Assembly (NCBI RefSeq): GCF_051967575.1
Contig: NZ_JBQCJW010000013.1
Location: 1 to 64,000 of the forward strand
Origin: Solibacillus silvestris_B
Lineage (GTDB): Bacteria; Bacillota; Bacilli; Bacillales_A; Planococcaceae
Length of the DNA stretch: 64,000 nucleotides
Direction of reading: 5' to 3'
Of this stretch, positions 34,844-42,980 are shown piece after piece (position 1 is the first letter of the stretch; each line of letters opens with the position of its first letter). The notes beneath the pieces are model-generated. The model did not search any database. It saw only the letters and a program-made list of their open reading frames with translations, and was not told where the DNA came from. The translations under genes were made by a program, and so were the position numbers.

Positions 34844-36226
34844 ATGGTAAATAATGTACTTGTTTTTTATAGTCGATCTGTTTTCGAAATAAGTGCAATT
34901 AAAAAAAGCAGGTTTAATGAGCTCTTGAAAATGGCGAAATTATTGAATGACAGCTGTTTGGAAGGGGAGAAAGTGCTAGCGGGCTTCACAAATTTAATCG
35001 GGGACTGCTGGTATGCCTTCTACAATAAAAAACCACTATTGAAAGACAATGCCGAACAATTTAATGATATGCAATACACTTTTTTGAAGCATTTATTGGA
35101 AAACGAGGAATATATGCAGTGGCATGAATTGACAAAAGGGGATGAACTGTTAAGTGTCCTCACTTCTATCAGTATCGCAGATCAGCTTCTAAAAAGTCTG
35201 AAACAATTGAACGGGCCAAAAGAAGCTATACGATATGAGCAAATTTATGAACGGCAAAAGCAATCTGCCGAACAAAGTGTTTTACATCGGGAACCGCAAA
35301 TGAAGACATATATTAAGCAGCTGTCGAAAACGTCTATTGGTACGATGCTACAAGAAAATAAAAGGAAAATCCGCAACACGAAAAAGGCGATTGTGACAGT
35401 CGGCACGATGGACGGCAAAAAAATAGAAAATATACCGTTATCTGATCAATTTGAGCTTGCTGCCATGATTGGTCAGCGCAAGGAATTGCGTCTTATCGCT
35501 GATTTAGTCGGTCGCTTTAAAAAAATCGCGATGAAAAAGCAAAAGGCGAAGCATGCTCAAACAATGGCATGTCAAAATATTTCATTTGGGCAAGAAGTTT
35601 CCCGATTACTCCCGGCCGAATTGGGGAATTATATGATGAAGCATAGTAAACTGGATTTTTTAAAGCGCTTCAGTGAACAGCAAACACTCATTTTCGATAC
35701 GAACGGAAAAGACCGTAAAGGGAAGGGGCCCATCATTATCTGTATCGACGAAAGCAGCTCAATGACAACAATAAAAGAGCAAAGCAAGGCATTTTGCATT
35801 GCACTTTTAATGATAGCCAAAAAACAGAAAAGAGATTTTGCGATTGTTCCTTTCGCAACAAATGTAGGTGATGTGAAGTTTTTCAGAAAGGGCCAGGCTA
35901 CGACACAGGATTTGATTCATTTCAGCAATAGTTTTTTAGGGGGCGGCACAAATTACGAGTTGCCGCTGCGCGAGTCTTTAAACATTTTGCTGCGAAGCGA
36001 ATTTACTGAAGCTGATTTGCTGTTTGTTACAGATGGCTCCAGCTTTTTACCTGCAGCGTTTATTGATGAGTTCAACCGGTCGAAAAAGCAGAAACAATTC
36101 GAATGCACAGCGGTCGTATTGACGAATTTTTTTAATGCGGTTGATTTGAATGTCGTCCATAAATTTTCGGACCGAGTAATCGAAGTAAATGATCTGTTCG
36201 ACGCGGGAGATGCGTTTGCTTTGTGA
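34844..36226 (+). CDS. ViaA-like VWA-domain protein
   Basis: A 460-residue cytoplasmic protein. The N-terminal about 280 residues are helical. The C-terminal VWA domain has the MIDAS motif DESSS (302-306), the distal Thr in GGGTNYELP and the Asp in FVTDGSS, so metal binding should be intact. KGPIIICIDESSSM and EQSKAFCIALLMIAKKQKRD closely resemble ViaA. It is 47 bases downstream of the MoxR gene, the same order as ravA-viaA. ATG 34844 is assumed; TTG 34838 is closer to AGAGGCGG. A terminator follows at 36297. Confidence 0.88.
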   Translation: MVNNVLVFYSRSVFEISAIKKSRFNELLKMAKLLNDSCLEGEKVLAGFTNLIGDCWYAFYNKKPLLKDNAEQFNDMQYTFLKHLLENEEYMQWHELTKGDELLSVLTSISIADQLLKSLKQLNGPKEAIRYEQIYERQKQSAEQSVLHREPQMKTYIKQLSKTSIGTMLQENKRKIRNTKKAIVTVGTMDGKKIENIPLSDQFELAAMIGQRKELRLIADLVGRFKKIAMKKQKAKHAQTMACQNISFGQEVSRLLPAELGNYMMKHSKLDFLKRFSEQQTLIFDTNGKDRKGKGPIIICIDESSSMTTIKEQSKAFCIALLMIAKKQKRDFAIVPFATNVGDVKFFRKGQATTQDLIHFSNSFLGGGTNYELPLRESLNILLRSEFTEADLLFVTDGSSFLPAAFIDEFNRSKKQKQFECTAVVLTNFFNAVDLNVVHKFSDRVIEVNDLFDAGDAFAL

Positions 36227-36296
36227 TTTGGCAGTTTAAAAAAAGCCGGAAACAGCAGTTGGTGAACAATTTGATCTACGATGAAGGAATGTAACG

Positions 36297-36322
36297 GGAA
36301 TGCATTCGACGCATTCCTTTTT
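36297..36322 (+). terminator. Terminator of the RavA/ViaA-like unit
   Basis: GGAATGC (36297-36303) and GCATTCC (36311-36317) with a 7-base loop and five Ts. It separates the pair from the DUF2785 gene. Confidence 0.75.
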
Positions 36323-36415
36323 AAACGAATAATTGTTTTTGCTGCGTTTCTTCCTAGTCAAAATGCGTATTGTCTTCTACAATGTCTGTATGTAGATGAT
36401 TTAGGGGGCGTTTTT

Positions 36416-37252
36416 TTGTTAGTGGAGGATTATTATCAATTATTAGAAATGTCAATGGAAGACCGGAAACAATATATACAGCTCAATCCGGCTGTCATGA
36501 ATGATTTGTTGGAGGCGGTCGGCCATGAGGAAGCGGCACTCCGGGACCAGCTGAATTACCGCTTATTTATTCAATTGTTATCGGAAAATGTATTAAGCCG
36601 CGATATCATTGAACAATATGTTAATCGACTTTCTTCTATTAATGGGCTGCTTTTTAAAATCGGCGAAAGCGGGACAAGTTCTGTTTTTCAACGTTCCTAC
36701 TCGGCCCTCTATTTAGCCGCGATTGTCAATGCCGACCGCCAGCTCGAATATTTAACTGGACAGCAGCTTGAATTGCTTACAGAAAATGCAATTGACTTGT
36801 TGACGAAGGAGCAGGATTTGCGCAGCTATATTAATGTGCATTCGGGTTGGGCGCATAGCGTGGCACATACGAGCGAACTGTTATGCGCCATTATTGAACA
36901 TCCAGCGTACCCAATTCGTTATACTGCTCAAATATTACAAGCGATTCGCGCTAATGTATGGAAAGGCTATGTATTTGCAGATGATGAAGAAGAACGTTTT
37001 TGTAATGTGATTGAAGCATTATTGCTGAAAAATATAGAGGAAGATTTGTTTATTGAATGGCTGGAGCAGCTTTTCGATCGATTGCAAATGTCGGCATATG
37101 AGCGAGGGTATGATGCAGACTGGTTTAAGGCAAGAACCAATCAGTTAAACTTAGCTAAAACATTGTACTTCTATTTAAAATTCGCCAATCGAAACGAAAA
37201 ATTACGCAGTATTATATCAATATTCATACAACGCTGGTTAAAGTTAAATTAA
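36416..37252 (+). CDS. DUF2785 family protein
   Basis: A 278-residue helical protein. The central HSGWAHSVAHTSELLCAI with preceding LRSYINV is the DUF2785 signature, a His-containing helical repeat domain whose function is unknown. There is no TM or signal peptide. The start is uncertain: TTG 36416 lies 6 bases after AGGGGGC, GTG 36422 is 12 bases after it, and no ATG fits. The frame is open further upstream to 36281, but that part overlaps the terminator of the preceding unit. It is transcribed in the same direction as the MoxR/VWA pair, yet separated by a terminator. Confidence 0.8.
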   Translation: MLVEDYYQLLEMSMEDRKQYIQLNPAVMNDLLEAVGHEEAALRDQLNYRLFIQLLSENVLSRDIIEQYVNRLSSINGLLFKIGESGTSSVFQRSYSALYLAAIVNADRQLEYLTGQQLELLTENAIDLLTKEQDLRSYINVHSGWAHSVAHTSELLCAIIEHPAYPIRYTAQILQAIRANVWKGYVFADDEEERFCNVIEALLLKNIEEDLFIEWLEQLFDRLQMSAYERGYDADWFKARTNQLNLAKTLYFYLKFANRNEKLRSIISIFIQRWLKLN

Positions 37253-37425
37253 GTATTTTATTTTAGTGGCATAATAGTTGCGTTTTTTGCGTATATAAAA
37301 CTCCGTTTAACATGACTAAAAAAATGCGTTACCTAATAGTTGGAAAATGCAGTGACAATCATACTTTATAACAATGTAAGATTTATAAATAATATTGTAG
37401 AATAAATATGTATTTCCGATAGGTC

Positions 37426-37492
37426 ATAATTAAAACTTATCGTAAAAGATAATAATAATGCAATTTACTTATGTATAAAAATGCGCTATCAT
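37426..37492 (+). promoter_or_regulatory. acnA promoter with CcpC-type operator
   Basis: A perfect ATAA-N7-TTAT dyad, the CcpC recognition pattern, is at 37426-37440. The promoter is TTTACT (37464-37469), a 17-base spacer and TATCAT (37487-37492). From the predicted start near 37499, the dyad centre is at about -66 and a further TTAT (37469-37472) near -28. These positions match those known for the B. subtilis citB promoter. The remaining bases of the 37253-37553 gap hold nothing else that I recognise. Confidence 0.7.
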
Positions 37493-37553
37493 TATGGTTG
37501 GAGAAAAGAGCTTTACAACCTTTTCAATTATGAAAAACTAGGGGGAACACAAA

Positions 37554-40247
37554 ATGGCAAACTTACACAACAGTCGTGCTTCATTTGAAGTGAACGGTAA
37601 GACTTACAACTACTACCGTTTAGCTGCTCTTGAAGAAGCTGGTATCGCAAAAATTTCACGCCTACCTTACTCAATTAAAGTATTATTAGAATCAGTATTA
37701 CGTCAATATGACAACTATGTAATTAAAGAAGAGCATGTAAACGAATTAGCAAAATTCGGTTCTCACAACAAAGAAGCTGAAGTACCATTCAAGCCTTCAC
37801 GCGTTGTATTACAAGATTTCACTGGTGTACCAGTAGTAGTTGACTTAGCTTCATTACGTTCTGCAATGAAAGAAATGGGTGGAGACCCAGCTAAAATCAA
37901 CCCAGCTATCCCAGTTGACCTTGTAATTGACCACTCAGTACAAGTAGACAAATACGGTAACGCAGCAGCTTTACAAGCGAACATGGATTTAGAGTTCGAA
38001 CGTAACGCTGAACGTTATAACTTCTTAAAATGGGCTCAAACTGCTTATGATAACTTCCGTGCTGTACCACCTGCAACAGGTATCGTACACCAAGTTAACT
38101 TAGAGTATTTAGCTCCAATCGTACACGTTAACGAAACAGAAGAAGGTTTAGTAGCATTCCCTGACTCAGTAGTAGGTACTGACTCTCACACAACTATGAT
38201 CAACGGTATCGGTGTTCTAGGTTGGGGTGTTGGTGGTATCGAAGCTGAGGCTGGTATGTTAGGTCAACCATCTTACTTCCCGATTCCTGATGTTATCGGT
38301 GTTAAATTAGTTGGCGAATTACCAAACGGTACAACTGCTACTGACTTAGCATTAAAAGTAACACAAGTATTACGTGCTCGCGGTGTAGTAAACAAATTCG
38401 TTGAGTTCTTCGGACCTGGCGTACCTGCTTTACCACTTGCTGACCGTGCTACAATCTCTAACATGGCTCCAGAATATGGTGCTACTTGTGGTTTCTTCGC
38501 AGTTGACGAAGAATCATTAAACTACATGCGTTTAACTGGTCGTGACGAAGAGCATATTGCTGTTGTTGAAGCTTACTTAAAAGCTAACGACATGTTCTTT
38601 GATGCTGACTTAGAGCCAGTATACACAGATGTATTAGAAATTAACCTTGCGGATATCGAAGCTAACCTTTCTGGTCCTAAACGTCCACAAGATTTAATTC
38701 CTTTAACTGAAATGAAAAAAGTTTACCGTGAATCAGTAGTAGCTCCACAAGGTACTCAAGGTTTCGGTTTAACAGAAGAAGAATTCTCTAAAACATCTAC
38801 TGCTAAATTTGCAGAAGGTGACGTAGAAATTCCAGCAGGTGCTGTAGCAATCGCTGCCATCACTTCTTGTACAAACACTTCTAACCCATACGTATTATTA
38901 GCTGCTGGTTTAGTTGCTAAAAAAGCGGTTGAGTTAGGAATCAAACCTGCTAAGTGGGTTAAAACTTCTTTAGCACCAGGTTCTAAAGTAGTAACTGGTT
39001 ACCTAGAAGAGTCAGGTTTACAAGACTACTTTGACCAAATCGGCTTCAACACTGTAGGTTACGGTTGTACAACATGTATCGGTAACTCAGGTCCGTTATT
39101 ACCAGAAATCGAAGATGCAATTAAATCAAACGATTTATTCGTAACTTCTGTATTATCAGGTAACCGTAACTTCGAAGGCCGTGTACACCCATTAGTAAAA
39201 GCTAACTTCTTAGCGTCACCACCATTAGTTGTTGCTTACGCTTTAGCTGGTACTGTAGATATCGACTTACAAAAAGACGCTATCGCACAAACACCAGACG
39301 GTAAAGATGTATTCTTCGCTGACATCTGGCCATCAACTGAAGAAGTTAATGAAGTATTAAATAAAGTTGTAACTCGTGAATTATTCCAAAAAGAATACGA
39401 AACAGTATTCACTGCTAACGAAGCTTGGAATGCAATCGAAACTTCAACTGAAAACTTATATACTTTCGATGAAAAATCAACTTACATCCAAAACCCACCA
39501 TTCTTCACTGGTCTTTCTAAAGAGCCAGGTGCTATCCAAACATTAGCTGGAATGCGTGTAATGGCTAAGTTCGGTGATTCTATCACTACTGACCATATCT
39601 CTCCTGCAGGTGCGATCGGTAAAGATACACCAGCTGGTAAGTATTTAATCGAAAATGGAGTTGCTATCCGTGACTTCAACTCTTACGGATCTCGTCGTGG
39701 TAACCACGAAGTAATGATGCGCGGTACATTCGCGAACATCCGTATCCGCAACCAAATCGCTCCAGGTACAGAAGGTGGTTTCACTACTTACTGGCCAACA
39801 GGCGAAGTTGAGTACATTTACGATGCTTGCATGAAGTACCAAGAGCAAGGTACTGGCTTAGTAGTATTAGCTGGTAACGACTACGGTATGGGTTCATCCC
39901 GTGACTGGGCTGCTAAAGGTACATTCTTATTAGGCGTTAAAACTGTAATCGCACAATCTTATGAGCGTATCCACCGTTCTAACTTAGTAATGATGGGCGT
40001 ATTGCCATTGCAATTCATGGCTGGCGAGTCTGCTGATACTTTAGGATTAAAAGGCGACGAAACAATCGCTGTTAATTTAACAGACGATGTTAAACCACGT
40101 GATATCCTAACTGTTACTGCAACTTCTCCAGAAGGTAATGTAACGGAGTTCAAAGCGTTAGCTCGTTTCGACTCTGAAGTAGAAGTAGATTACTACCGTC
40201 ATGGCGGTATCCTGCAAATGGTATTACGTGCTAAAGCTGCACAGTAA
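37554..40247 (+). CDS. acnA: Aconitate hydratase
   Basis: An 897-residue AcnA/IRP-type aconitase, converting citrate to isocitrate in the TCA cycle (citB in B. subtilis). Cluster cysteines are seen in ITSCTNTSNPYV and GCTTCIGNSGPL. DFTGVPVVVDLASLR, GTDSHTTMINGIGVLGWGVG and GNDYGMGSSRDWAAKG are family signatures. Codon use is strongly biased (TTA, GTA, GGT, GCT), unlike most neighbours, pointing to high expression. The start has GGGGGAACACAAA upstream. As in other AcnA proteins, RNA binding in the apo form is possible. A CcpC-type operator and a strong terminator frame it as a single gene. Confidence 0.97.
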   Translation: MANLHNSRASFEVNGKTYNYYRLAALEEAGIAKISRLPYSIKVLLESVLRQYDNYVIKEEHVNELAKFGSHNKEAEVPFKPSRVVLQDFTGVPVVVDLASLRSAMKEMGGDPAKINPAIPVDLVIDHSVQVDKYGNAAALQANMDLEFERNAERYNFLKWAQTAYDNFRAVPPATGIVHQVNLEYLAPIVHVNETEEGLVAFPDSVVGTDSHTTMINGIGVLGWGVGGIEAEAGMLGQPSYFPIPDVIGVKLVGELPNGTTATDLALKVTQVLRARGVVNKFVEFFGPGVPALPLADRATISNMAPEYGATCGFFAVDEESLNYMRLTGRDEEHIAVVEAYLKANDMFFDADLEPVYTDVLEINLADIEANLSGPKRPQDLIPLTEMKKVYRESVVAPQGTQGFGLTEEEFSKTSTAKFAEGDVEIPAGAVAIAAITSCTNTSNPYVLLAAGLVAKKAVELGIKPAKWVKTSLAPGSKVVTGYLEESGLQDYFDQIGFNTVGYGCTTCIGNSGPLLPEIEDAIKSNDLFVTSVLSGNRNFEGRVHPLVKANFLASPPLVVAYALAGTVDIDLQKDAIAQTPDGKDVFFADIWPSTEEVNEVLNKVVTRELFQKEYETVFTANEAWNAIETSTENLYTFDEKSTYIQNPPFFTGLSKEPGAIQTLAGMRVMAKFGDSITTDHISPAGAIGKDTPAGKYLIENGVAIRDFNSYGSRRGNHEVMMRGTFANIRIRNQIAPGTEGGFTTYWPTGEVEYIYDACMKYQEQGTGLVVLAGNDYGMGSSRDWAAKGTFLLGVKTVIAQSYERIHRSNLVMMGVLPLQFMAGESADTLGLKGDETIAVNLTDDVKPRDILTVTATSPEGNVTEFKALARFDSEVEVDYYRHGGILQMVLRAKAAQ

Positions 40248-40264
40248 TTCATTTCGATAAATAT

Positions 40265-40303
40265 AAAAGACAAAGCTGATTCAAATTGGCTTTGTCTTTT
40301 TTT
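40265..40303 (+). terminator. acnA terminator
   Basis: AAAAGACAAAGC (40265-40276) and GCTTTGTCTTTT (40289-40300) form a perfect 12-base stem with a T run. Confidence 0.85.
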
Positions 40304-40340
40304 GTGGACAAGAAAGTATAGGTTTCCCTGGAAAATCCAC

Positions 40341-40380
40341 ATAAGAAAAGACATCATTTTACGCTATTTGGCGCGAAATG
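40341..40380. repeat. Dispersed 40-base repeat, copy 2
   Basis: 36 of 40 positions match 13625-13664. It lies between the acnA terminator and the SLH-nucleotidase gene. Confidence 0.6.
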
Positions 40381-40488
40381 TTTTTTTTAGTTAATTTTAA
40401 GTAAAAATTTTCAGAAAAAGTGGAAATTCCCATAATATTTCGATACTATCAAACTGTAAGCGTAAAAAATTGTAAGGGGGTTCTATTG

Positions 40489-42636
40489 ATGAAGAAACAG
40501 AGAATGTATTCAGCAACAGCTCTATCGGCAGTTACAGCAGTAGTCGTTGGGGCTACAGGGGTAGCGGCAGAAGTAACAATTTTTACAGATGTAAGTGCAA
40601 ATCATCCTTATGCAGACGCGATTAATGCACTTAACGCGACAGGCATTGTGAAAGGATTTGGGGACGGCACATTTAAGCCGGATGCAACGGTTACACGTGG
40701 ACAAGCGGCAAAAATGATTGCAGGAGCGTTAAAATTGGACACGGCAAATGTCAAAAATCCAAATTTCAAAGATGTCGAGACTAATAATCAGTATTATGGT
40801 CATATTGCGGCATTAGTGGCGACTGGATTTGTAAATGGTCATAATGATGGCACTTTCCGTCCGGCCGAAAAAATTACACATGCACAATTTGCCGAAATTT
40901 TAGCGAATGTTTCAGCGGCTTATCCTGTTGAGGCAGAGGCAGTATTAACAGCAGCAAATGTAACGTTTAATCCTATAAAACAATTGACACGGGGAGAATT
41001 ATCGAGTGTGTTGGCCACGTTGTTGGCAGGAGCAGCACCACAGCCGGAGCCAGAAAACAGTAATTATAAATTATCAATTATGCATGTAAACGATACACAT
41101 GCGCGCGTGGAAATGCTGCCGAAATTAATGACGGCAGTAAATGAACAGCGCGCAAAAACTCCAGATGCATTGCTCTTGCATGCGGGGGATGTTTTCAGCG
41201 GAACATTATATTTCAATGAGTTTGAAGGGCAAGCAGATTTACCGTTTTTAAACGCGATGAAATTTGATGCGATTACTTTAGGTAATCATGAATTTGATTT
41301 AGGTTCTTCACCAGAAGGGCATAAAGCGTTGGCCGAATTTATTAAAGCGGCACAATTCCCTGTGCTGACGGCAAATGTTGATTTTACGAAAGATAGCCTA
41401 TTTACTGGTTTATTTACGGATTTAGTTTCAAGCGAGCCTGAGAACGGCAAAATTTATGCGGGTATGGTGAAAGAAGTAAATGGTGAAAAGGTTGGTATCT
41501 TCGGATTAACTACCGCTGAAACGAAAGATATCGCATCACCGGGAAGCATCGTGTTCGAAAATTATATTGACGAGGCGAAAAAAGCAGTAAAGGCGTTTGA
41601 GGATAAAGGTGTAGATAAAATCATTGCTGTCACACATTTAGGCTTTGACGATAATGCGGTATATGATAATGATCAAATACTGGCAAAATCGGTTCCAGGC
41701 ATCGATATTATTGTAGGGGGCCACTCGCATACACAGTTGGACGAGCCATTTATCGTGGAGACAAACACAGTGGGCGAGAAAAAGGATGCAACATTAATTG
41801 TGCAAGCATACCAGTATGGGGATTATTTAGGCACATTAGATGTTGAGTTTGATGAGCAAGGTGTAATCGTGAAGCATAAAGGCCAGTTATTAAAAGTGGG
41901 AGAATTTGCGAATGATGCGGAAGGTTTAAAATTATTGGCGCCATTCAAAGAAAAAGTGGATGCGATTTCTTCTGCTGAAATTGGTGTAACATTAACAGAG
42001 GATTTAGTGAACCCTAGGGCAACAGAGGAAAATTCGATAAGTGTACGCAGCAGCGAAACGGTGCTAGGCAATATTATTACGGATGGGATGTTGGCAAAAG
42101 CAAAAAATTACACATCGAAAAAAGTAATTATGGCATTGCAAAATGGCGGCGGTATTCGAGAGGCAATTCCGGCTGGTGAGGTGACTACCGGTCAAGTAAT
42201 TACAGTTTTACCATTTGGAAACACGCTAGCGCTGATGGATGCTTCAGGGGCGGAATTAAAGGCGGCTTTTGAGCATTCATTGAAAGATGCACCGAAAGAA
42301 CATGGCGGTTTCCTGCACATTTCGGGAGCCAAACTGGAGTATGATTCCTCAAAAGAAACTGGATCGCGTATTGTCTCATTAAAGTATTATGATGAGGCGA
42401 CAAAAGAATATGCAGATGTGAATGACAATGAAACATACACAATTGCTACAAATGCTTTCACAGCAAAGGGCGGGGACGGCTTTAGCATGTTTGCAAAAGC
42501 ATATGAAGAAGGGCGTGTAACCGATTTAGGCTTATCTGATTGGGAAAACTTCAAAGAACAATTATTATCGATGAGTGAAATTGCATTTACAACAGAAGGT
42601 CGTATTATCGATGTAGCTGCACAAGAGGCAAACTAA
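40489..42636 (+). CDS. SLH-anchored 5'-nucleotidase
   Basis: A 715-residue exported enzyme. A signal peptide (about 1-27, ending GATGVAAE) is followed by two clear SLH domains (about 30-78 with FGDGTFKPDATVTRGQAAKM, and 92-138 with NDGTFRPAEKITHAQFAEI) and a partial third (to about 185). SLH domains bind pyruvylated wall polymer. The metallophosphoesterase domain has MHVNDTHARVE, LLHAGDVFSG, TLGNHEFDLG and VGGHSHTQ. The C-terminal 5'-nucleotidase domain includes NGGGIREAIPAGEVTTG and TNAFTAKGGDGFSMF. It probably dephosphorylates nucleotides at the cell surface for nucleoside or phosphate scavenging. ATG 40489 has AAGGGGG 8 bases upstream. Confidence 0.92.
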   Translation: MKKQRMYSATALSAVTAVVVGATGVAAEVTIFTDVSANHPYADAINALNATGIVKGFGDGTFKPDATVTRGQAAKMIAGALKLDTANVKNPNFKDVETNNQYYGHIAALVATGFVNGHNDGTFRPAEKITHAQFAEILANVSAAYPVEAEAVLTAANVTFNPIKQLTRGELSSVLATLLAGAAPQPEPENSNYKLSIMHVNDTHARVEMLPKLMTAVNEQRAKTPDALLLHAGDVFSGTLYFNEFEGQADLPFLNAMKFDAITLGNHEFDLGSSPEGHKALAEFIKAAQFPVLTANVDFTKDSLFTGLFTDLVSSEPENGKIYAGMVKEVNGEKVGIFGLTTAETKDIASPGSIVFENYIDEAKKAVKAFEDKGVDKIIAVTHLGFDDNAVYDNDQILAKSVPGIDIIVGGHSHTQLDEPFIVETNTVGEKKDATLIVQAYQYGDYLGTLDVEFDEQGVIVKHKGQLLKVGEFANDAEGLKLLAPFKEKVDAISSAEIGVTLTEDLVNPRATEENSISVRSSETVLGNIITDGMLAKAKNYTSKKVIMALQNGGGIREAIPAGEVTTGQVITVLPFGNTLALMDASGAELKAAFEHSLKDAPKEHGGFLHISGAKLEYDSSKETGSRIVSLKYYDEATKEYADVNDNETYTIATNAFTAKGGDGFSMFAKAYEEGRVTDLGLSDWENFKEQLLSMSEIAFTTEGRIIDVAAQEAN

Positions 42637-42649
42637 TTTAAAATTCAAA

Positions 42650-42687
42650 AAATCACTAATTCGGGAAACCGTTTAGTGATTTTTTTT
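42650..42687 (+). terminator. Terminator of the SLH-nucleotidase gene
   Basis: AAATCACTAA (42650-42659) and TTAGTGATTT (42673-42682) form a perfect stem followed by a long T run. The rest of the gap to 42980 is AT-rich and holds only the palindrome listed next. Confidence 0.85.
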
Positions 42688-42928
42688 TATTTATTTCCTA
42701 TCAAAAATACTATGCGATATTAATCATTCGTTATATTGCCGGATAATATAAGTAGAAGGAACACTCTGATATTTAAAAGGCCACTATAACACAAAATGCT
42801 ATTTAACAATTATATGGACCTATTTTTTGAATATCAATATGAACAAAATTCACGTACTTTAGAGAGATATTTTACATTTTATAGTAGAAATATGTAAAAA
42901 ATTAGAATATATTAATGTATATACGCAA

Positions 42929-42948
42929 TGAGTGAATATTCATTCGTA
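42929..42948. promoter_or_regulatory. Palindromic TetR-type operator upstream of yhgE
   Basis: GAGTGAATATTCATTC is a near-perfect palindrome (14 of 16), 33 bases before the yhgE start and abutting TATAGT (42949-42954), a possible -10. Such TGAAT/ATTCA palindromes are common TetR-family sites, and yhgE genes are often controlled by an adjacent TetR gene, which is absent here. Confidence 0.5.
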
Positions 42949-42980
42949 TATAGTTTAATAGTTGAAAAAGGGGGTTACGT

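Noticed and set aside
33678..36226. CbbQ/NorQ or cobaltochelatase identity for the MoxR-VWA pair
   Set aside because: The VWA protein lacks NorD or CobT landmarks, and its C-terminus resembles ViaA; no partner metalloenzyme genes are adjacent.
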